Shown: positions 45,867 through 54,720, counted from the first letter of the stretch. The stretch is 64,000 nucleotides of DNA from Symbiodinium natans (GCA_905221605.1 CAJNDS010002746.1:490389-554388), one strand, 5' to 3'. A program made the numbers and translations. The notes: generated from the sequence alone by a model not told the origin.

Positions 45867-45878
45867 TGGTAGCGGAGC
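45867..45878 (+). promoter_or_regulatory. Primer-binding site, initiator-Met tRNA type
   Basis: TGGTAGCGGAGC starts one base after the 5' LTR. It would pair with a tRNA ending in GCUCCGCUACCA. Initiator methionine tRNAs commonly end in CUACCA or AUACCA, and the plant copia site is the similar TGGTATCAGAGC. GGAGC-ACGAC-GCTCC just after it can form a small hairpin. The tRNA assignment is inferred because no tRNA gene is in the window. Confidence 0.7.
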
Positions 45879-46097
45879 ACGACGCTCCAGGACCAGCAAC
45901 TGCAGGACTGTGCCTCCTAAGGAGGCTGCTGAACTGTGGTGGATCAGTGCATGCGAGCAATCAGCGCTTGTGATAAGAGAGTTGGCCACCCGTCGACTAC
46001 GTGGAAGTACCCGCCTTCTCTCTGCCCGCTGCTTTTGGCAGTGGTTTTCTCCTTTTCCGTATTTCTTCGAGATTTTTCCGTGTGCTCTTTCGCCGAG

Positions 46098-49000
46098 ATG
46101 GCTGACAGCAGAGAACACTCAAGTGTGCCCTCCTGGGATGGACAAGCCAGGACGTGGAGACGGTACACAAGGGAGGTGGCATGGTTCGTGCAGTCGACGC
46201 CGACGCACAAGCGTCGGTATTGTGCTTCGAAGTTGCTGGCCAAGCTGTCAGGTCCTGCCAGGCTTTTGGCCATGTCTTGGCGCGTGAGCTTCGATGATGC
46301 CGACGGCACGAGGGCCTTCTTGCAGCGCTTGGCTGGCAGTCCGCTTGTCCGGAAGACTCTCCCCAACGCGGCCGCCATATGTGCTCAATACTTTGCCTTT
46401 CGTCGCAACCCTGGAGAAGGCATCGGGAACTTCTTGGTGAGGGAGACCTTGGTTCATGAAGAGTTCGTGGAGGCCTTGATCCGTCTTCATGAAGAGAAGC
46501 TTGGTCTCAGCCAAGAACAACGTGACTTCGGGTTGCCAGCATCAGAACCAGAAAGCTGGCCCTGGTGGAACGAGTATGAAGATGAGGAGTGGCAGCCTGA
46601 CGAGGCCACAAGATCCACAGAAGATGGTGAGGCAGCCCCAACGGAAGACCGTGATGGTGATGCTCGGCCTGATCGCGGTGTTGGACCTACGACCATGCCG
46701 GCAACAACGGGATCTTCTCCAAGTCACAGGGCTGCTGATGGTGGCTCTCGAGATGAAAGAGCTGGAAGCCAAATTGGTGATCCCCGTCCGCCTACGTCAG
46801 CGGTGGATGAACTTTCGCTGGCTGACTCGTTCATCATGGGCGTCCTTCGTGGTTGGAGATTGCTTCAGGCGGCTGGGCTGACAGCTGAGGAGAAGCGGGA
46901 CATCCTGTCGACTACGAAGAACTCGCTGGAGTACGAGGTGGTGGCGGCCTCGTTACAGAATCTGTGGGATGAGCAACTCTTGGGGCATCGTGGCGGTGGA
47001 CATACCATGAGCTACAACGCGCATTATGTGGAGCAGCCGGAAGACGAGCAGCTCTTTTACCAGGACGCTGGTGATGATTGGTGGGACTCTTCCTGGTGGC
47101 ATGATGACTACTACGCGGACGAGACCTACGATTGGCGTGCTTGGGATGAGGAATACCCTTCGCACGCGGCCCACGTGAGCGAGGTCAACGACGATCCTGA
47201 AGGTGATGCGAAGTTGAAAGAAGCTCAACAAGCTGAGCAGATGGCAGAGGCCCTAGCTCTAGAGGCTCAACGATCTTGGTCTGAGGCCCAACGGGCCACA
47301 CAAGCCCTTCGTAAGGACAGGGGCTTTGGAGCCATTGCGGGCACCGGAGCGGCGAAGTGCTTCAACTGTGGAGCTCCTGGACACCTGTCCCGAGATTGCC
47401 CTGATCGACGGCATCCTGGCGGCAAGGGTCGCTCCAAGGGCAAGTACAAGAGCGGCTACTACCAGGACACAATGGATGAGTACATGTACTTCGTCGGCAA
47501 GGGCAAGGGGAAGCCAAAGGGGAAAAGGAGTCACTGGCTTGAAGCACAAGGCGCTTGGATCAAGGGCAAGGGCAAGAACAAAGGAAAGGGCAAGGACCCT
47601 TACCGGACCGTCAATGCGTATGCCTCGGAATACTTCCTGGGTGGCCTGGAGGTTACCCACGTCATGGAAGCCGCGACCACTACAAGTCCTGATGGGGCGA
47701 AGCCGCAGTTTGGAATGGTAGACTGTGGGGCCACGGCCTCGGCTGCGCCTGAGGGAGTGGTCAAAGGCCTTATCCAGGCGATCCTAGAGGTCGACAAGAG
47801 CGCACACGTGGAGTTTGATGAATACATGCGTCCCTTCTTTCGGTTTGGTGATGGTAGATGGGGTAAGGCTCTATGCAAAGTCCGCATTACTAGCAACGCA
47901 TCGGGCACCACCAAGCACTTTGAACTCTATACCCTTCCCAATCCGACAGCGTACTATCAAAGCAAGCTTGACAAGTCGACCCTTGTACCGTTGCTTGTGG
48001 GAATGGATTTCTTGGGCAAGGCTGGCATTGGATTGGTGCTTGATTTTGCTACTGGCTATGCGTTGAACTCCACCGAAGCAAACCCCCAGATCTACCGCCT
48101 TCAAGTCAGTCGCAAGGGACACTACATGTTCGATGTGGTTCAATATCTCACTAACGGATGTTCACAGGATGGCAAGCCAAGGGTTGTTGTTCGAACGTCA
48201 TCTACCCAATCCCCATCAGGTCAAGTCCAATTGCTTGAGCTAGGCACAGCATGGTTCGACATGACGGCATGTGATTTGGAGCTTGATGAGCAAGAGGATG
48301 TGGCTGCTAGATCTAGAGTGTGGCAATTGTACGAGCATGCCCGCGAGAGCACGATCAACAATGCCTCAGCACTTCGTGCTCAGATGGGTGCTTCATTGGA
48401 AGCCACAATCCCGACAATTTCTTCTCCAAGCCCCGCTGGAAATGTCGCGCCCCGTGCAGCTGACTCCGGCGACCACGAACATCGAGGACGATATCAAGCA
48501 AGCCACGCCTGCCAAGGCGAAGGCCCGACCATTCGATCCAGAACGTCGCATGCCAGTGGACACACGAGACCCACGAGCCAGCAAGGGCCAGTGGCCGTGC
48601 TTCGGGACGCACTTGGCGTCCAAGGCGAAGATGAATCCTCATGGGCAATGGATCCACTGTGCGGTGTGCAACCTGAGGTTGGAGTACGTCCCCAGGAAGG
48701 GATCAGCGGCATCTTCAACAAAGACGGAGAACCCAGCAATGGTGACAAGGATGCTGGCCGAATTGGAACCACTGATGCAAGGAGCGCGACCCACCTCGGA
48801 GATCTGCTTGGCCATGCAGCGGAAGATCGACGCCGAGGAGTCTTTGAGGCACCTGATTGGACAGCAGATCACCAAGGGGAATGCCGCCAAGCCGAAGGTC
48901 GTGATGACCGACAGTCCCTCAACCAGCAGTTGGTCGATGGCCACCGAGACCCTGGACGGCGACCTGGCAGTGGCCTACGAGCAGGAGGGGCTTCATCACT

Positions 49001-52000
49001 GAAGATCTCCTCGACGCGATCCACGACGAAGACAACCACAAGGCCTACTACAAGCCAACCATTACCAATCTTCATGGGTAAGAAAATCATGCAGATGAGC
49101 GTGATGATGACGACCATGCTCTCGGGAATGCTCATGGGACTACATTGCCATGATCGAGACGGTCTTTGGGAAGTGGCGTGTGCTCCTCATTCCTGGTTGT
49201 CAGAAGCTGCGACCCAATATGGCCTGGCGCCCCGAAGGATCAACCTCGCCGAGGGCTACGACCTCTATGACAAGGAGACCTGGAAGCGGCTGCGACTCCT
49301 GTACAAGGAGCGGAAGCCGCGAAGGATATGGTTTTCATTGCCTTGCACGAAATGGTGTGCCTGGACGTCGGTGAACTACAACACGGCTGAACGGAAGGCA
49401 CAGCTGGAAACCTACCGTCGAAAAGAACGTCGCATGCTATGGGAGTGCAACAACTTCATCAAAGAGGTGATGAACACAGGCGACGAGGTTGATGTGTACT
49501 TTGAATGGCCATGGCCATGCTATGGATGGAAACAGCAGCCGCTGATCGACCTCGACAACTACTTCGGCAACCGGATGGAATCGTGGCTGTCCTGTAGAGT
49601 GGATGGATGCTGCTATGGACTCAAGGACCACGCTGGTGAGCTCTTCCTTCGAAAAAAATGGCTGATCAAGACTACTGATGAGCGGTTCCATCACATGTTC
49701 CGGTCAAAACTATGCCCTGGAAACCATCAGCATGGAATCATCGAGGGAGATGAGACGGTCAAGAGCTCATACTATCCCTGGCGCATGGTGGAGTCCATCG
49801 TACGCTTCTGGAGACAGGACACGGTACCAACCCGACATCTTCAACTTGTGCAAGCACGAGAACTGCCAGTTGACGGAGTGGTGCAACGCGACGACACCGA
49901 AGATGAGTTTGACGAGGCGATGGCAGAGGAGCTGGATGCTGAAGCTATGGCAACCATCCCCAAAGAGTCATCAATCTTCTCAGCCAACAAGGTGAATGAC
50001 ATGGCGAAAGCTGCGATTCAGAGACAATCGTTTACGACGACCACGCTTGAGCAAGTGCTCCTGGAGGCGAGAAATATGGGAGGTGCAGTTGGTCGTGTTT
50101 GTGCTCTACGAGGAACGCAAGATGGAGTCACTAGCTTCCTTCTTGGTGGTTACTCCTATGGAGCTTTCGGTGGTGTCACGGCTCGGACTCTTCGATACAC
50201 CGAACTGACTAGATACATCACGGGCTTTGTGCGCAAGGCTCTGCCCAAGGCCACCTTCACGAGCATCATGATCAACTACAACCACGCGGCCAAGGTTCAT
50301 CGCGACGTCAACAACATGCCACAGACGAGAAATTACTTCATGGCTCTGGGAGAATTCGAAGCCGGCGGACTGTGGGTCGAAGGTGAGCCTCCAGATGGAC
50401 AGCCTGTGGTGAAACGACGAAATCCTCAAGGGGTGTTGGTTCGGGGACACATTGTCAATGCCAAAGGCAAGTTCGTGAGCCTCGACCCAAAGTGCTGGCA
50501 TGCTTCACAGAAATGGCGTGGTTACAGGATTGGTATCGCTGTCTTCACAACACGGATGTTCCCCAAGATGAAAGCATCCGATGTGCAGATGTTGGAAAAA
50601 CTGGGATTCAATCTACCACGTGGGGCTTCAGGAGACGCGAAGATGGAGGCCTTTCCCTTAGAAGGTTTATCTCCTGTCAACGATCCCAACGTATCTCCTG
50701 GCAACGATCCCCACGTATCTCCTGGCAACGATCCCAACGTATCTCCTGGCAACGATCCCAACGTATCTCCTGGCAATGATCCCAATGGGTCCAACAGCAG
50801 TGCTCGTCGTCGTGATCTTGGCGATGACCAGCATGTGTCTACTGAAGCAAGTCCTATGCAAGTGCCTGACAAAGTCCGCCAAGCATGGGAAGCCCAGGTA
50901 GCAAAGTTCCACAAGGCAGCAGGTCATCCCTCGAACCGCAACTTGGCACAGATCGTCAAGGAAGCTGGACACGAACCTTGGAAAGTGGAAGTGGCCAGGG
51001 GCTACCGATGCCCGGCATGTCAAAGCCTCAAGTCGGGTGGAACAAGCTCGGGTCAAGTTCCTCCAGCGGCCACGCACCAACAGTATGCAGCTTGGCAAGC
51101 GGTTGCAATAGATGCTGGCGAATGGGTTCCACCTGGGCAACGAATCAAGGTGAAGTTCATTGGCTTCATGGACGTGGCCACAAAACTGAGAGTGGTAGCT
51201 CCTCTCTTCACATACGATTTCCTGCAGATGAGGGCGGAGTCTGGACAGGATCTCATCCGGACCTTCTCCGAGCGCTGGTTGGGCACGTTCCCAAAACCAA
51301 AGGTGGTTCTCATGGACTCAGCAAAGACTTTCGTGTCAGAGCAAGTGCATGAGTTCATGAGCAATGTGAATGTTCTTGTGCATCACTCGGCCGAGAAGGA
51401 GAGCTGGGCACATGGAACAATCGAAGCCTTCATGCAGGACATCAAGCACACGGCCTCTGCGATCTTCATGGATGACAAGGAACTAGATCCCCAAGTTGTC
51501 CTACAATTGGCCGTGGCAGCGCTGAACGCGACAGAGTACACTGCTGGCTACTCGGCAAATCAATGGGCCTTCGGAAGCCAGTACAGCTTGAGTGATGAAG
51601 ACATTCGAACGTTCGCTGAACTTCCGGAAAATGTGAACATGGAGTATGTGAAATTGGTGTCAGCGAGGCAACGTGCACAGGAGATCGCCACGAACGCCAG
51701 GGCGAAGAGGGTGCTCACACGACTGGCAAACAGCTCGGTCCGTCAGCCAATTCGCACCTTTCAGACCTTGGATCTCGTGAAGGTCTGGCGGAAAGTGTGG
51801 CCACAAGAACAGTACAAAGGACCAAGAGGAGGAGCAAAAAAGTCTGGAAGACCGCACTGGATTGGTCCTGGAAGAGTGGTGTTCCATGAGATGCTTCCTC
51901 ATCAGCAACCAGGAGACCATCGACAACACATCGTGTGGGTGCTGGTTGGCAGCCAACTCCTCAGGTGCTCCGTACATTCCGTTCGTCCCGTGACGGAAAC

Positions 52001-54464
52001 CGAACGGTTCCAATACGAAACTGGAAGCAATGAGGACATGACCAAGTGGAAATCACTTGCCGACGTCCTGCCCCGCAAGGAGTATCATGACTTGGTGAAC
52101 CAGGAGCCGGATGAGGATGAGCGTGAGCTTCCACAACTACCTGAACAACCAGATAACACCACGGCACTGGTGCCTCGTCGCAGAGCAGTCCAGAAAGTGA
52201 CCTTTGCACCCGGTGACTATGTGACCAAGCCTGTGCGGGAGCGACTACAAGTGTCTGGTGCTGGTGATGATGTTGCGGAAGAAGGACCTATGTTCGGTTC
52301 AGACAGTGCTTCTTCAACTACGGCGGCAGCCACGCGGGCACCACCACCTGTCAATGACTACGACATGCCTGAGAGCAAGAAGGCCAAGGTCGATTCTCAG
52401 AAGCGACTAAAGGAGACGACGTGGGTGGACATGCTCTACCAGGAGGCGGAACAAGAACTACAAGAGTTCGACGTCTTTCAGGCCATGGACGAGACTGAAG
52501 AATTCCTACGCATTGAAATGGACCTGGAGCCATTGTCCCATCGCCAACAAAAGATGCTGGAAAGGAATCCAGTTGCCTACTTGGTCAAAAAGATGAAAGA
52601 CAGTGAGGTACAACTGTCACGTCTCAGCGACAAGGAGAGGGAACTGTTCGTACGGGCCAAGGCAAAAGAAGTGGACTCCTTCTTGAAGAACGAGGCTGTG
52701 AGGAAGTGCCTGGATGATGAGGAGGTCAAGAAGGCATACGAGTCAAACCGGATCGTTCGAGCTCGGTGGGTGCTGACGTGGAAGCTGATACCTCCAGAAG
52801 ATCGAGCTGAAGCATTGGCAGACCAGAGGACCAACAAGCAGACGCTGCACAACAAGGATGGCACCAAGAAAGCAAAGGCGAGGATTGTGCTGCTTGGGTT
52901 TCAACACCCGAACCTGCTGGATCCCTCGTTCAAGACAGCGAGCCCTGTGCAGTCAACACTGGGAAGGAATCTGCTGTACACAATGGCGGCGCATCATCAG
53001 TGGACCATGGAAGGACTGGACCTGGCGACGGCGTTTCTTCAAACGCAACCCACCGCTGCGGATCAGGAGCTGTGGACCACTGGCGTGGCAGAGTTGAGGC
53101 AAGCCCTGGGAATAGAAGGTGAAGGAATCATGCGGATTCTCCGGAATATCTACGGCAGCACGACGGCACCTCGTGGATTGTGGCTAGACCTACACAAGAC
53201 GTTGACTCGTCTTGGCGGACAACCAGTGTTGGGCGAGCGTTGCTTGTGGATATGGCTGTCGAAACACCAGATGGACGGAAACCATCCGAAAGTGATTGGC
53301 GCAATGGGTGGCCATGTTGATGACTTCCACCGCATTGGAGAAGATGCTAGCGAAGAGTGGTTGGAAGTAAAGCGCCAGATTGACTCGGCGTACAAATGGG
53401 GTATGGCAAAAACTGGCAGCTACAGACATGCTGGAACCGACATTTGCACCGAGCGGGACGACAATGGATTCCAGAAGATCACGGTGGACCAGAGCTACTA
53501 CGTCGAGACGCTGGCCGATGTGGACATCGATGTTGATCGCATCAGGACCGATGAGCCGCTCAACAAGAAGGATGTCGAGGCCTGCAGAACGGCATTGGGA
53601 GCATTGCAGTGGCTTGCGATACAGTCCCAACCGCAGTTGTGCTCAAGGTGCAACTTGTTGCTGACCGAAGTAGTCACGTCTGGCACTATGAGCACGGCAA
53701 GGGAGATTCAGGCGATGATTGGAGAAGTCCGGCAAGAAAACTTCAGGCTGGAGTTCCGAAAGTTCCCACAGGCGAAACACTGGAGTGAGCTGGTGTTCAT
53801 CTCAATGGGTGATCAGGCTCATAGCAATCGGCCGAAGGGAGAATCAACTGGTGGCCTCGTGACGATGGTTGCAGGACCTGAGTGTCTTCAAGGCGCCATA
53901 TGCCCTATGTCCTTGTTGGCGTGGCGCACATGGAAATTGAAGAGACGTGCAATTGGATCGAATGATGCTGAAGTGCAGTCGATCTTGGAGGCTGAAGACC
54001 AGAACTTCCGGACGAGACTTCTCTGGACAGAGCTTCATGGAGCAGGTGGCAGCGCGGACGCAAGACCACTACGAGACGATTTGGTGGAAAGCACCGAACG
54101 ACAAGTGCTCATGGTTCGAGGAGTACTTTGCACAGACTCTCGTGGTGGATATGATGCCGTGGAGCTGAACGAGTCACCACTATTGGGCCTGAGCAACATG
54201 CGAGCTGCTCTGCAAGCGTTCCAGTTGAGAGACAATCTAAAGCGAGCTGGATGTGAACTTCGTTGGTTGAAGTCCGACTACGACCTTGCCGACGCCTTGA
54301 CGAAGAAACGTGAAGATAGCCGGTATGGAATGTTGAAGTTCCTGAGGACTTGGCATTGGTGCATTCGCTTCGATCCGAGTTTCACATCGGCAAAGAAGTC
54401 CAAACAACAGGGACGTAGCGCCATAGGCGACATCGACAAATATCTCCGAAAAGGGCCCTCCTAA
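46098..54464 (+). CDS. Gag-pol polyprotein with embedded methyltransferase-like and 2OG-oxygenase-like domains
   Basis: A single frame of 2788 codons. I start it at the ATG at 46098 because it has a good context (GAG-ATG-G) and opens a gag-like segment with W/Y residues. The frame stays open to 45936, with an earlier ATG at 45951. Domains in residues from that start: gag about 1-420; CCHC knuckle C421, C424, H429, C434; Lys/Gly-rich basic tract about 439-495; aspartic protease D542-C-G-A-T with partner LLVGMDFL 632-639; suspect out-of-frame stretch about 780-993; methyltransferase-like about 1020-1190; dioxygenase-like about 1330-1490; five 8-residue repeats 1525-1564; integrase H1605, H1610, C1638, C1641 and D1672, D1740, E1776 (D-35-E spacing); reverse transcriptase D2308 and GHVDD 2408-2409; RNase H D2572, E2625, D2680; DLADALTK from 2729. 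Copia pol normally lacks the two extra domains, which sit between protease and integrase. HVDD replaces the usual YVDD, and DCG the usual DSG/DTG. Confidence 0.93.
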   Translation: MADSREHSSVPSWDGQARTWRRYTREVAWFVQSTPTHKRRYCASKLLAKLSGPARLLAMSWRVSFDDADGTRAFLQRLAGSPLVRKTLPNAAAICAQYFAFRRNPGEGIGNFLVRETLVHEEFVEALIRLHEEKLGLSQEQRDFGLPASEPESWPWWNEYEDEEWQPDEATRSTEDGEAAPTEDRDGDARPDRGVGPTTMPATTGSSPSHRAADGGSRDERAGSQIGDPRPPTSAVDELSLADSFIMGVLRGWRLLQAAGLTAEEKRDILSTTKNSLEYEVVAASLQNLWDEQLLGHRGGGHTMSYNAHYVEQPEDEQLFYQDAGDDWWDSSWWHDDYYADETYDWRAWDEEYPSHAAHVSEVNDDPEGDAKLKEAQQAEQMAEALALEAQRSWSEAQRATQALRKDRGFGAIAGTGAAKCFNCGAPGHLSRDCPDRRHPGGKGRSKGKYKSGYYQDTMDEYMYFVGKGKGKPKGKRSHWLEAQGAWIKGKGKNKGKGKDPYRTVNAYASEYFLGGLEVTHVMEAATTTSPDGAKPQFGMVDCGATASAAPEGVVKGLIQAILEVDKSAHVEFDEYMRPFFRFGDGRWGKALCKVRITSNASGTTKHFELYTLPNPTAYYQSKLDKSTLVPLLVGMDFLGKAGIGLVLDFATGYALNSTEANPQIYRLQVSRKGHYMFDVVQYLTNGCSQDGKPRVVVRTSSTQSPSGQVQLLELGTAWFDMTACDLELDEQEDVAARSRVWQLYEHARESTINNASALRAQMGASLEATIPTISSPSPAGNVAPRAADSGDHEHRGRYQASHACQGEGPTIRSRTSHASGHTRPTSQQGPVAVLRDALGVQGEDESSWAMDPLCGVQPEVGVRPQEGISGIFNKDGEPSNGDKDAGRIGTTDARSATHLGDLLGHAAEDRRRGVFEAPDWTADHQGECRQAEGRDDRQSLNQQLVDGHRDPGRRPGSGLRAGGASSLKISSTRSTTKTTTRPTTSQPLPIFMGKKIMQMSVMMTTMLSGMLMGLHCHDRDGLWEVACAPHSWLSEAATQYGLAPRRINLAEGYDLYDKETWKRLRLLYKERKPRRIWFSLPCTKWCAWTSVNYNTAERKAQLETYRRKERRMLWECNNFIKEVMNTGDEVDVYFEWPWPCYGWKQQPLIDLDNYFGNRMESWLSCRVDGCCYGLKDHAGELFLRKKWLIKTTDERFHHMFRSKLCPGNHQHGIIEGDETVKSSYYPWRMVESIVRFWRQDTVPTRHLQLVQARELPVDGVVQRDDTEDEFDEAMAEELDAEAMATIPKESSIFSANKVNDMAKAAIQRQSFTTTTLEQVLLEARNMGGAVGRVCALRGTQDGVTSFLLGGYSYGAFGGVTARTLRYTELTRYITGFVRKALPKATFTSIMINYNHAAKVHRDVNNMPQTRNYFMALGEFEAGGLWVEGEPPDGQPVVKRRNPQGVLVRGHIVNAKGKFVSLDPKCWHASQKWRGYRIGIAVFTTRMFPKMKASDVQMLEKLGFNLPRGASGDAKMEAFPLEGLSPVNDPNVSPGNDPHVSPGNDPNVSPGNDPNVSPGNDPNGSNSSARRRDLGDDQHVSTEASPMQVPDKVRQAWEAQVAKFHKAAGHPSNRNLAQIVKEAGHEPWKVEVARGYRCPACQSLKSGGTSSGQVPPAATHQQYAAWQAVAIDAGEWVPPGQRIKVKFIGFMDVATKLRVVAPLFTYDFLQMRAESGQDLIRTFSERWLGTFPKPKVVLMDSAKTFVSEQVHEFMSNVNVLVHHSAEKESWAHGTIEAFMQDIKHTASAIFMDDKELDPQVVLQLAVAALNATEYTAGYSANQWAFGSQYSLSDEDIRTFAELPENVNMEYVKLVSARQRAQEIATNARAKRVLTRLANSSVRQPIRTFQTLDLVKVWRKVWPQEQYKGPRGGAKKSGRPHWIGPGRVVFHEMLPHQQPGDHRQHIVWVLVGSQLLRCSVHSVRPVTETERFQYETGSNEDMTKWKSLADVLPRKEYHDLVNQEPDEDERELPQLPEQPDNTTALVPRRRAVQKVTFAPGDYVTKPVRERLQVSGAGDDVAEEGPMFGSDSASSTTAAATRAPPPVNDYDMPESKKAKVDSQKRLKETTWVDMLYQEAEQELQEFDVFQAMDETEEFLRIEMDLEPLSHRQQKMLERNPVAYLVKKMKDSEVQLSRLSDKERELFVRAKAKEVDSFLKNEAVRKCLDDEEVKKAYESNRIVRARWVLTWKLIPPEDRAEALADQRTNKQTLHNKDGTKKAKARIVLLGFQHPNLLDPSFKTASPVQSTLGRNLLYTMAAHHQWTMEGLDLATAFLQTQPTAADQELWTTGVAELRQALGIEGEGIMRILRNIYGSTTAPRGLWLDLHKTLTRLGGQPVLGERCLWIWLSKHQMDGNHPKVIGAMGGHVDDFHRIGEDASEEWLEVKRQIDSAYKWGMAKTGSYRHAGTDICTERDDNGFQKITVDQSYYVETLADVDIDVDRIRTDEPLNKKDVEACRTALGALQWLAIQSQPQLCSRCNLLLTEVVTSGTMSTAREIQAMIGEVRQENFRLEFRKFPQAKHWSELVFISMGDQAHSNRPKGESTGGLVTMVAGPECLQGAICPMSLLAWRTWKLKRRAIGSNDAEVQSILEAEDQNFRTRLLWTELHGAGGSADARPLRDDLVESTERQVLMVRGVLCTDSRGGYDAVELNESPLLGLSNMRAALQAFQLRDNLKRAGCELRWLKSDYDLADALTKKREDSRYGMLKFLRTWHWCIRFDPSFTSAKKSKQQGRSAIGDIDKYLRKGPS
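48431..49078 (+). other. Stretch where the gag-pol frame looks out of register (three homopolymer slips)
   Basis: Between protease and the methyltransferase-like domain the main frame gives a featureless R/G/H-rich reading. The +1 frame from about 48431 to 48987 reads as real protein, with a conserved-looking Cys/His cluster (GQWPCFG ... PHGQWIHCAVC). The +2 frame from about 48988 to 49076 continues it (EDLLDAIHDED, KAYYKPTI), and the main frame resumes at about 49079. The switches fall at C4 (48431-48434, or 48450-48453), G4 (48987-48990) and G3 (49076-49078); each is explained by one extra base. Net shift is +3, so the long frame never closes. This could be three young mutations, consensus errors, or dual coding. 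The two alternative frames end at TGA 49000-49002 and TAA 49079-49081. Confidence 0.6.
49155..49800 (+). other. Methyltransferase-like domain within gag-pol
   Basis: Residues about 1020-1190. Seen: LWEVACAPHSWLSEAA (1023-1038) followed by a G-x-D element, like a Rossmann motif I/II pair; IWFSLPCTKWCAW with P1082-C1083 and N1093, like the PC motif IV of C5-cytosine methyltransferases; VYFEWPWP with E1136, in the position of an EN(V)-type motif; and an H/G-rich end before a YPWRM segment. The order and spacing resemble a class I nucleic-acid methyltransferase. The canonical FxGxGG motif I is not present, so activity is uncertain. I remember similar PCT cores in predicted dinoflagellate polyproteins, and DNMT genes are reported in dinoflagellate retrotransposons. 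It might instead be a degenerate fold used structurally. Confidence 0.55.
50080..50560 (+). other. 2-oxoglutarate/Fe(II) dioxygenase-like domain within gag-pol
   Basis: Residues about 1330-1490. Seen: NYNHAAKVHRDVNN with H1401 and D1403 (HxD); then RNYFMALGEFEAGGLWVE, the usual core strand ending in GG-x-W; then KCWHASQKWRGYRIGIAVF with the second His H1468 and R1477 nine residues later. The H-x-D ... H ... R triad-plus-arginine is the signature of Fe(II)/2OG dioxygenases. The HRDxNN pattern and the GG-x-W step look most like the TET/JBP base-hydroxylase group; AlkB-type demethylases or prolyl hydroxylases are alternatives. All four key residues are present, so it could be active. Its substrate (DNA thymine, 5-methylcytosine, RNA) cannot be read from sequence. 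Confidence 0.7.
50670..50789 (+). repeat. Five in-frame 24-bp repeats in gag-pol
   Basis: Five tandem 24-nt units beginning TCTCCTGGCAACGATCCC encode SPGNDPNV-type octads (first unit SPVNDPNV, last ending NG). They lie between the dioxygenase-like domain and the integrase and probably form a flexible linker. Near-identity between units suggests recent slippage expansion. Confidence 0.9.
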
Positions 54465-54496
54465 GGTACAGAACGGATGTACATCTGAAGCCTTTT

Positions 54497-54505
54497 TATG
54501 GGTGG
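54497..54505 (+). promoter_or_regulatory. Weak polypurine tract before the 3' LTR
   Basis: ATGGGTGG lies immediately before the 3' LTR, where plus-strand DNA synthesis must be primed. It is a poor polypurine tract, being short and broken by T, so the assignment rests mainly on position. Confidence 0.35.
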
Positions 54506-54715
54506 TGCAGCTTGTATAGTCAGATGCACACCCGTGACCTCTAGGCTCATCAGGGGGCCCCCTTTTGTGGAGTTAATCCGAAGAGCTTGAGCCACGGAAC
54601 CGAGCCCGGCGCTCGTTGACAAACAGTGCAGTGCGCACTCAGCTGAAGGACGTGCAAGCAGATCCAAGCTACCATCTGTGAGCCCAAACGCACCATTGCG
54701 GCTACTCCAGCTGCA
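54506..54715 (+). repeat. 3' LTR
   Basis: An exact copy of 45656-45865. It begins 41 bp after the gag-pol stop codon and is followed directly by GAATC, matching the five bases before the 5' LTR. Confidence 0.95.
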
Positions 54716-54720
54716 GAATC
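54716..54720. repeat. Target-site duplication, right copy (GAATC)
   Basis: Matches 45651-45655 and marks the right boundary of the retrotransposon insertion. Confidence 0.9.

Larger units (their letters stand above)
45656..54715 (+). mobile_element. Complete Ty1/copia LTR retrotransposon
   Basis: A 9060-bp element bounded by two 210-bp direct LTRs that I read as identical base for base. Each LTR starts TGCAG and ends CTGCA. The 5 bases GAATC flank it on both sides (45651-45655 and 54716-54720), a target-site duplication. Inside are a primer-binding site, one uninterrupted gag-pol frame and a short 3' leader. The order protease, integrase, reverse transcriptase, RNase H is that of Ty1/copia (Pseudoviridae-like) elements. 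Identical LTRs and an open 8.4-kb frame imply a very recent insertion. It lies antisense to both host genes recognised here, between the channel-like gene and the DUF3638-type gene. About 650 nt of the frame (48431-49078) look out of register, so this copy may still be defective. Confidence 0.95.

Noticed and set aside
45951-46097. Signal peptide at the start of gag-pol (LCPLLLAVVFSFSVF)
   Set aside because: It lies upstream of the well-placed ATG at 46098 and gag proteins have no signal peptide; probably 5' leader read in frame.
48271-49002. Separate 243-codon gene in the +1 frame of the retrotransposon
   Set aside because: Its first part overlaps well-formed frame-0 protein and its end has no natural terminus; a frame slip within gag-pol explains it better.
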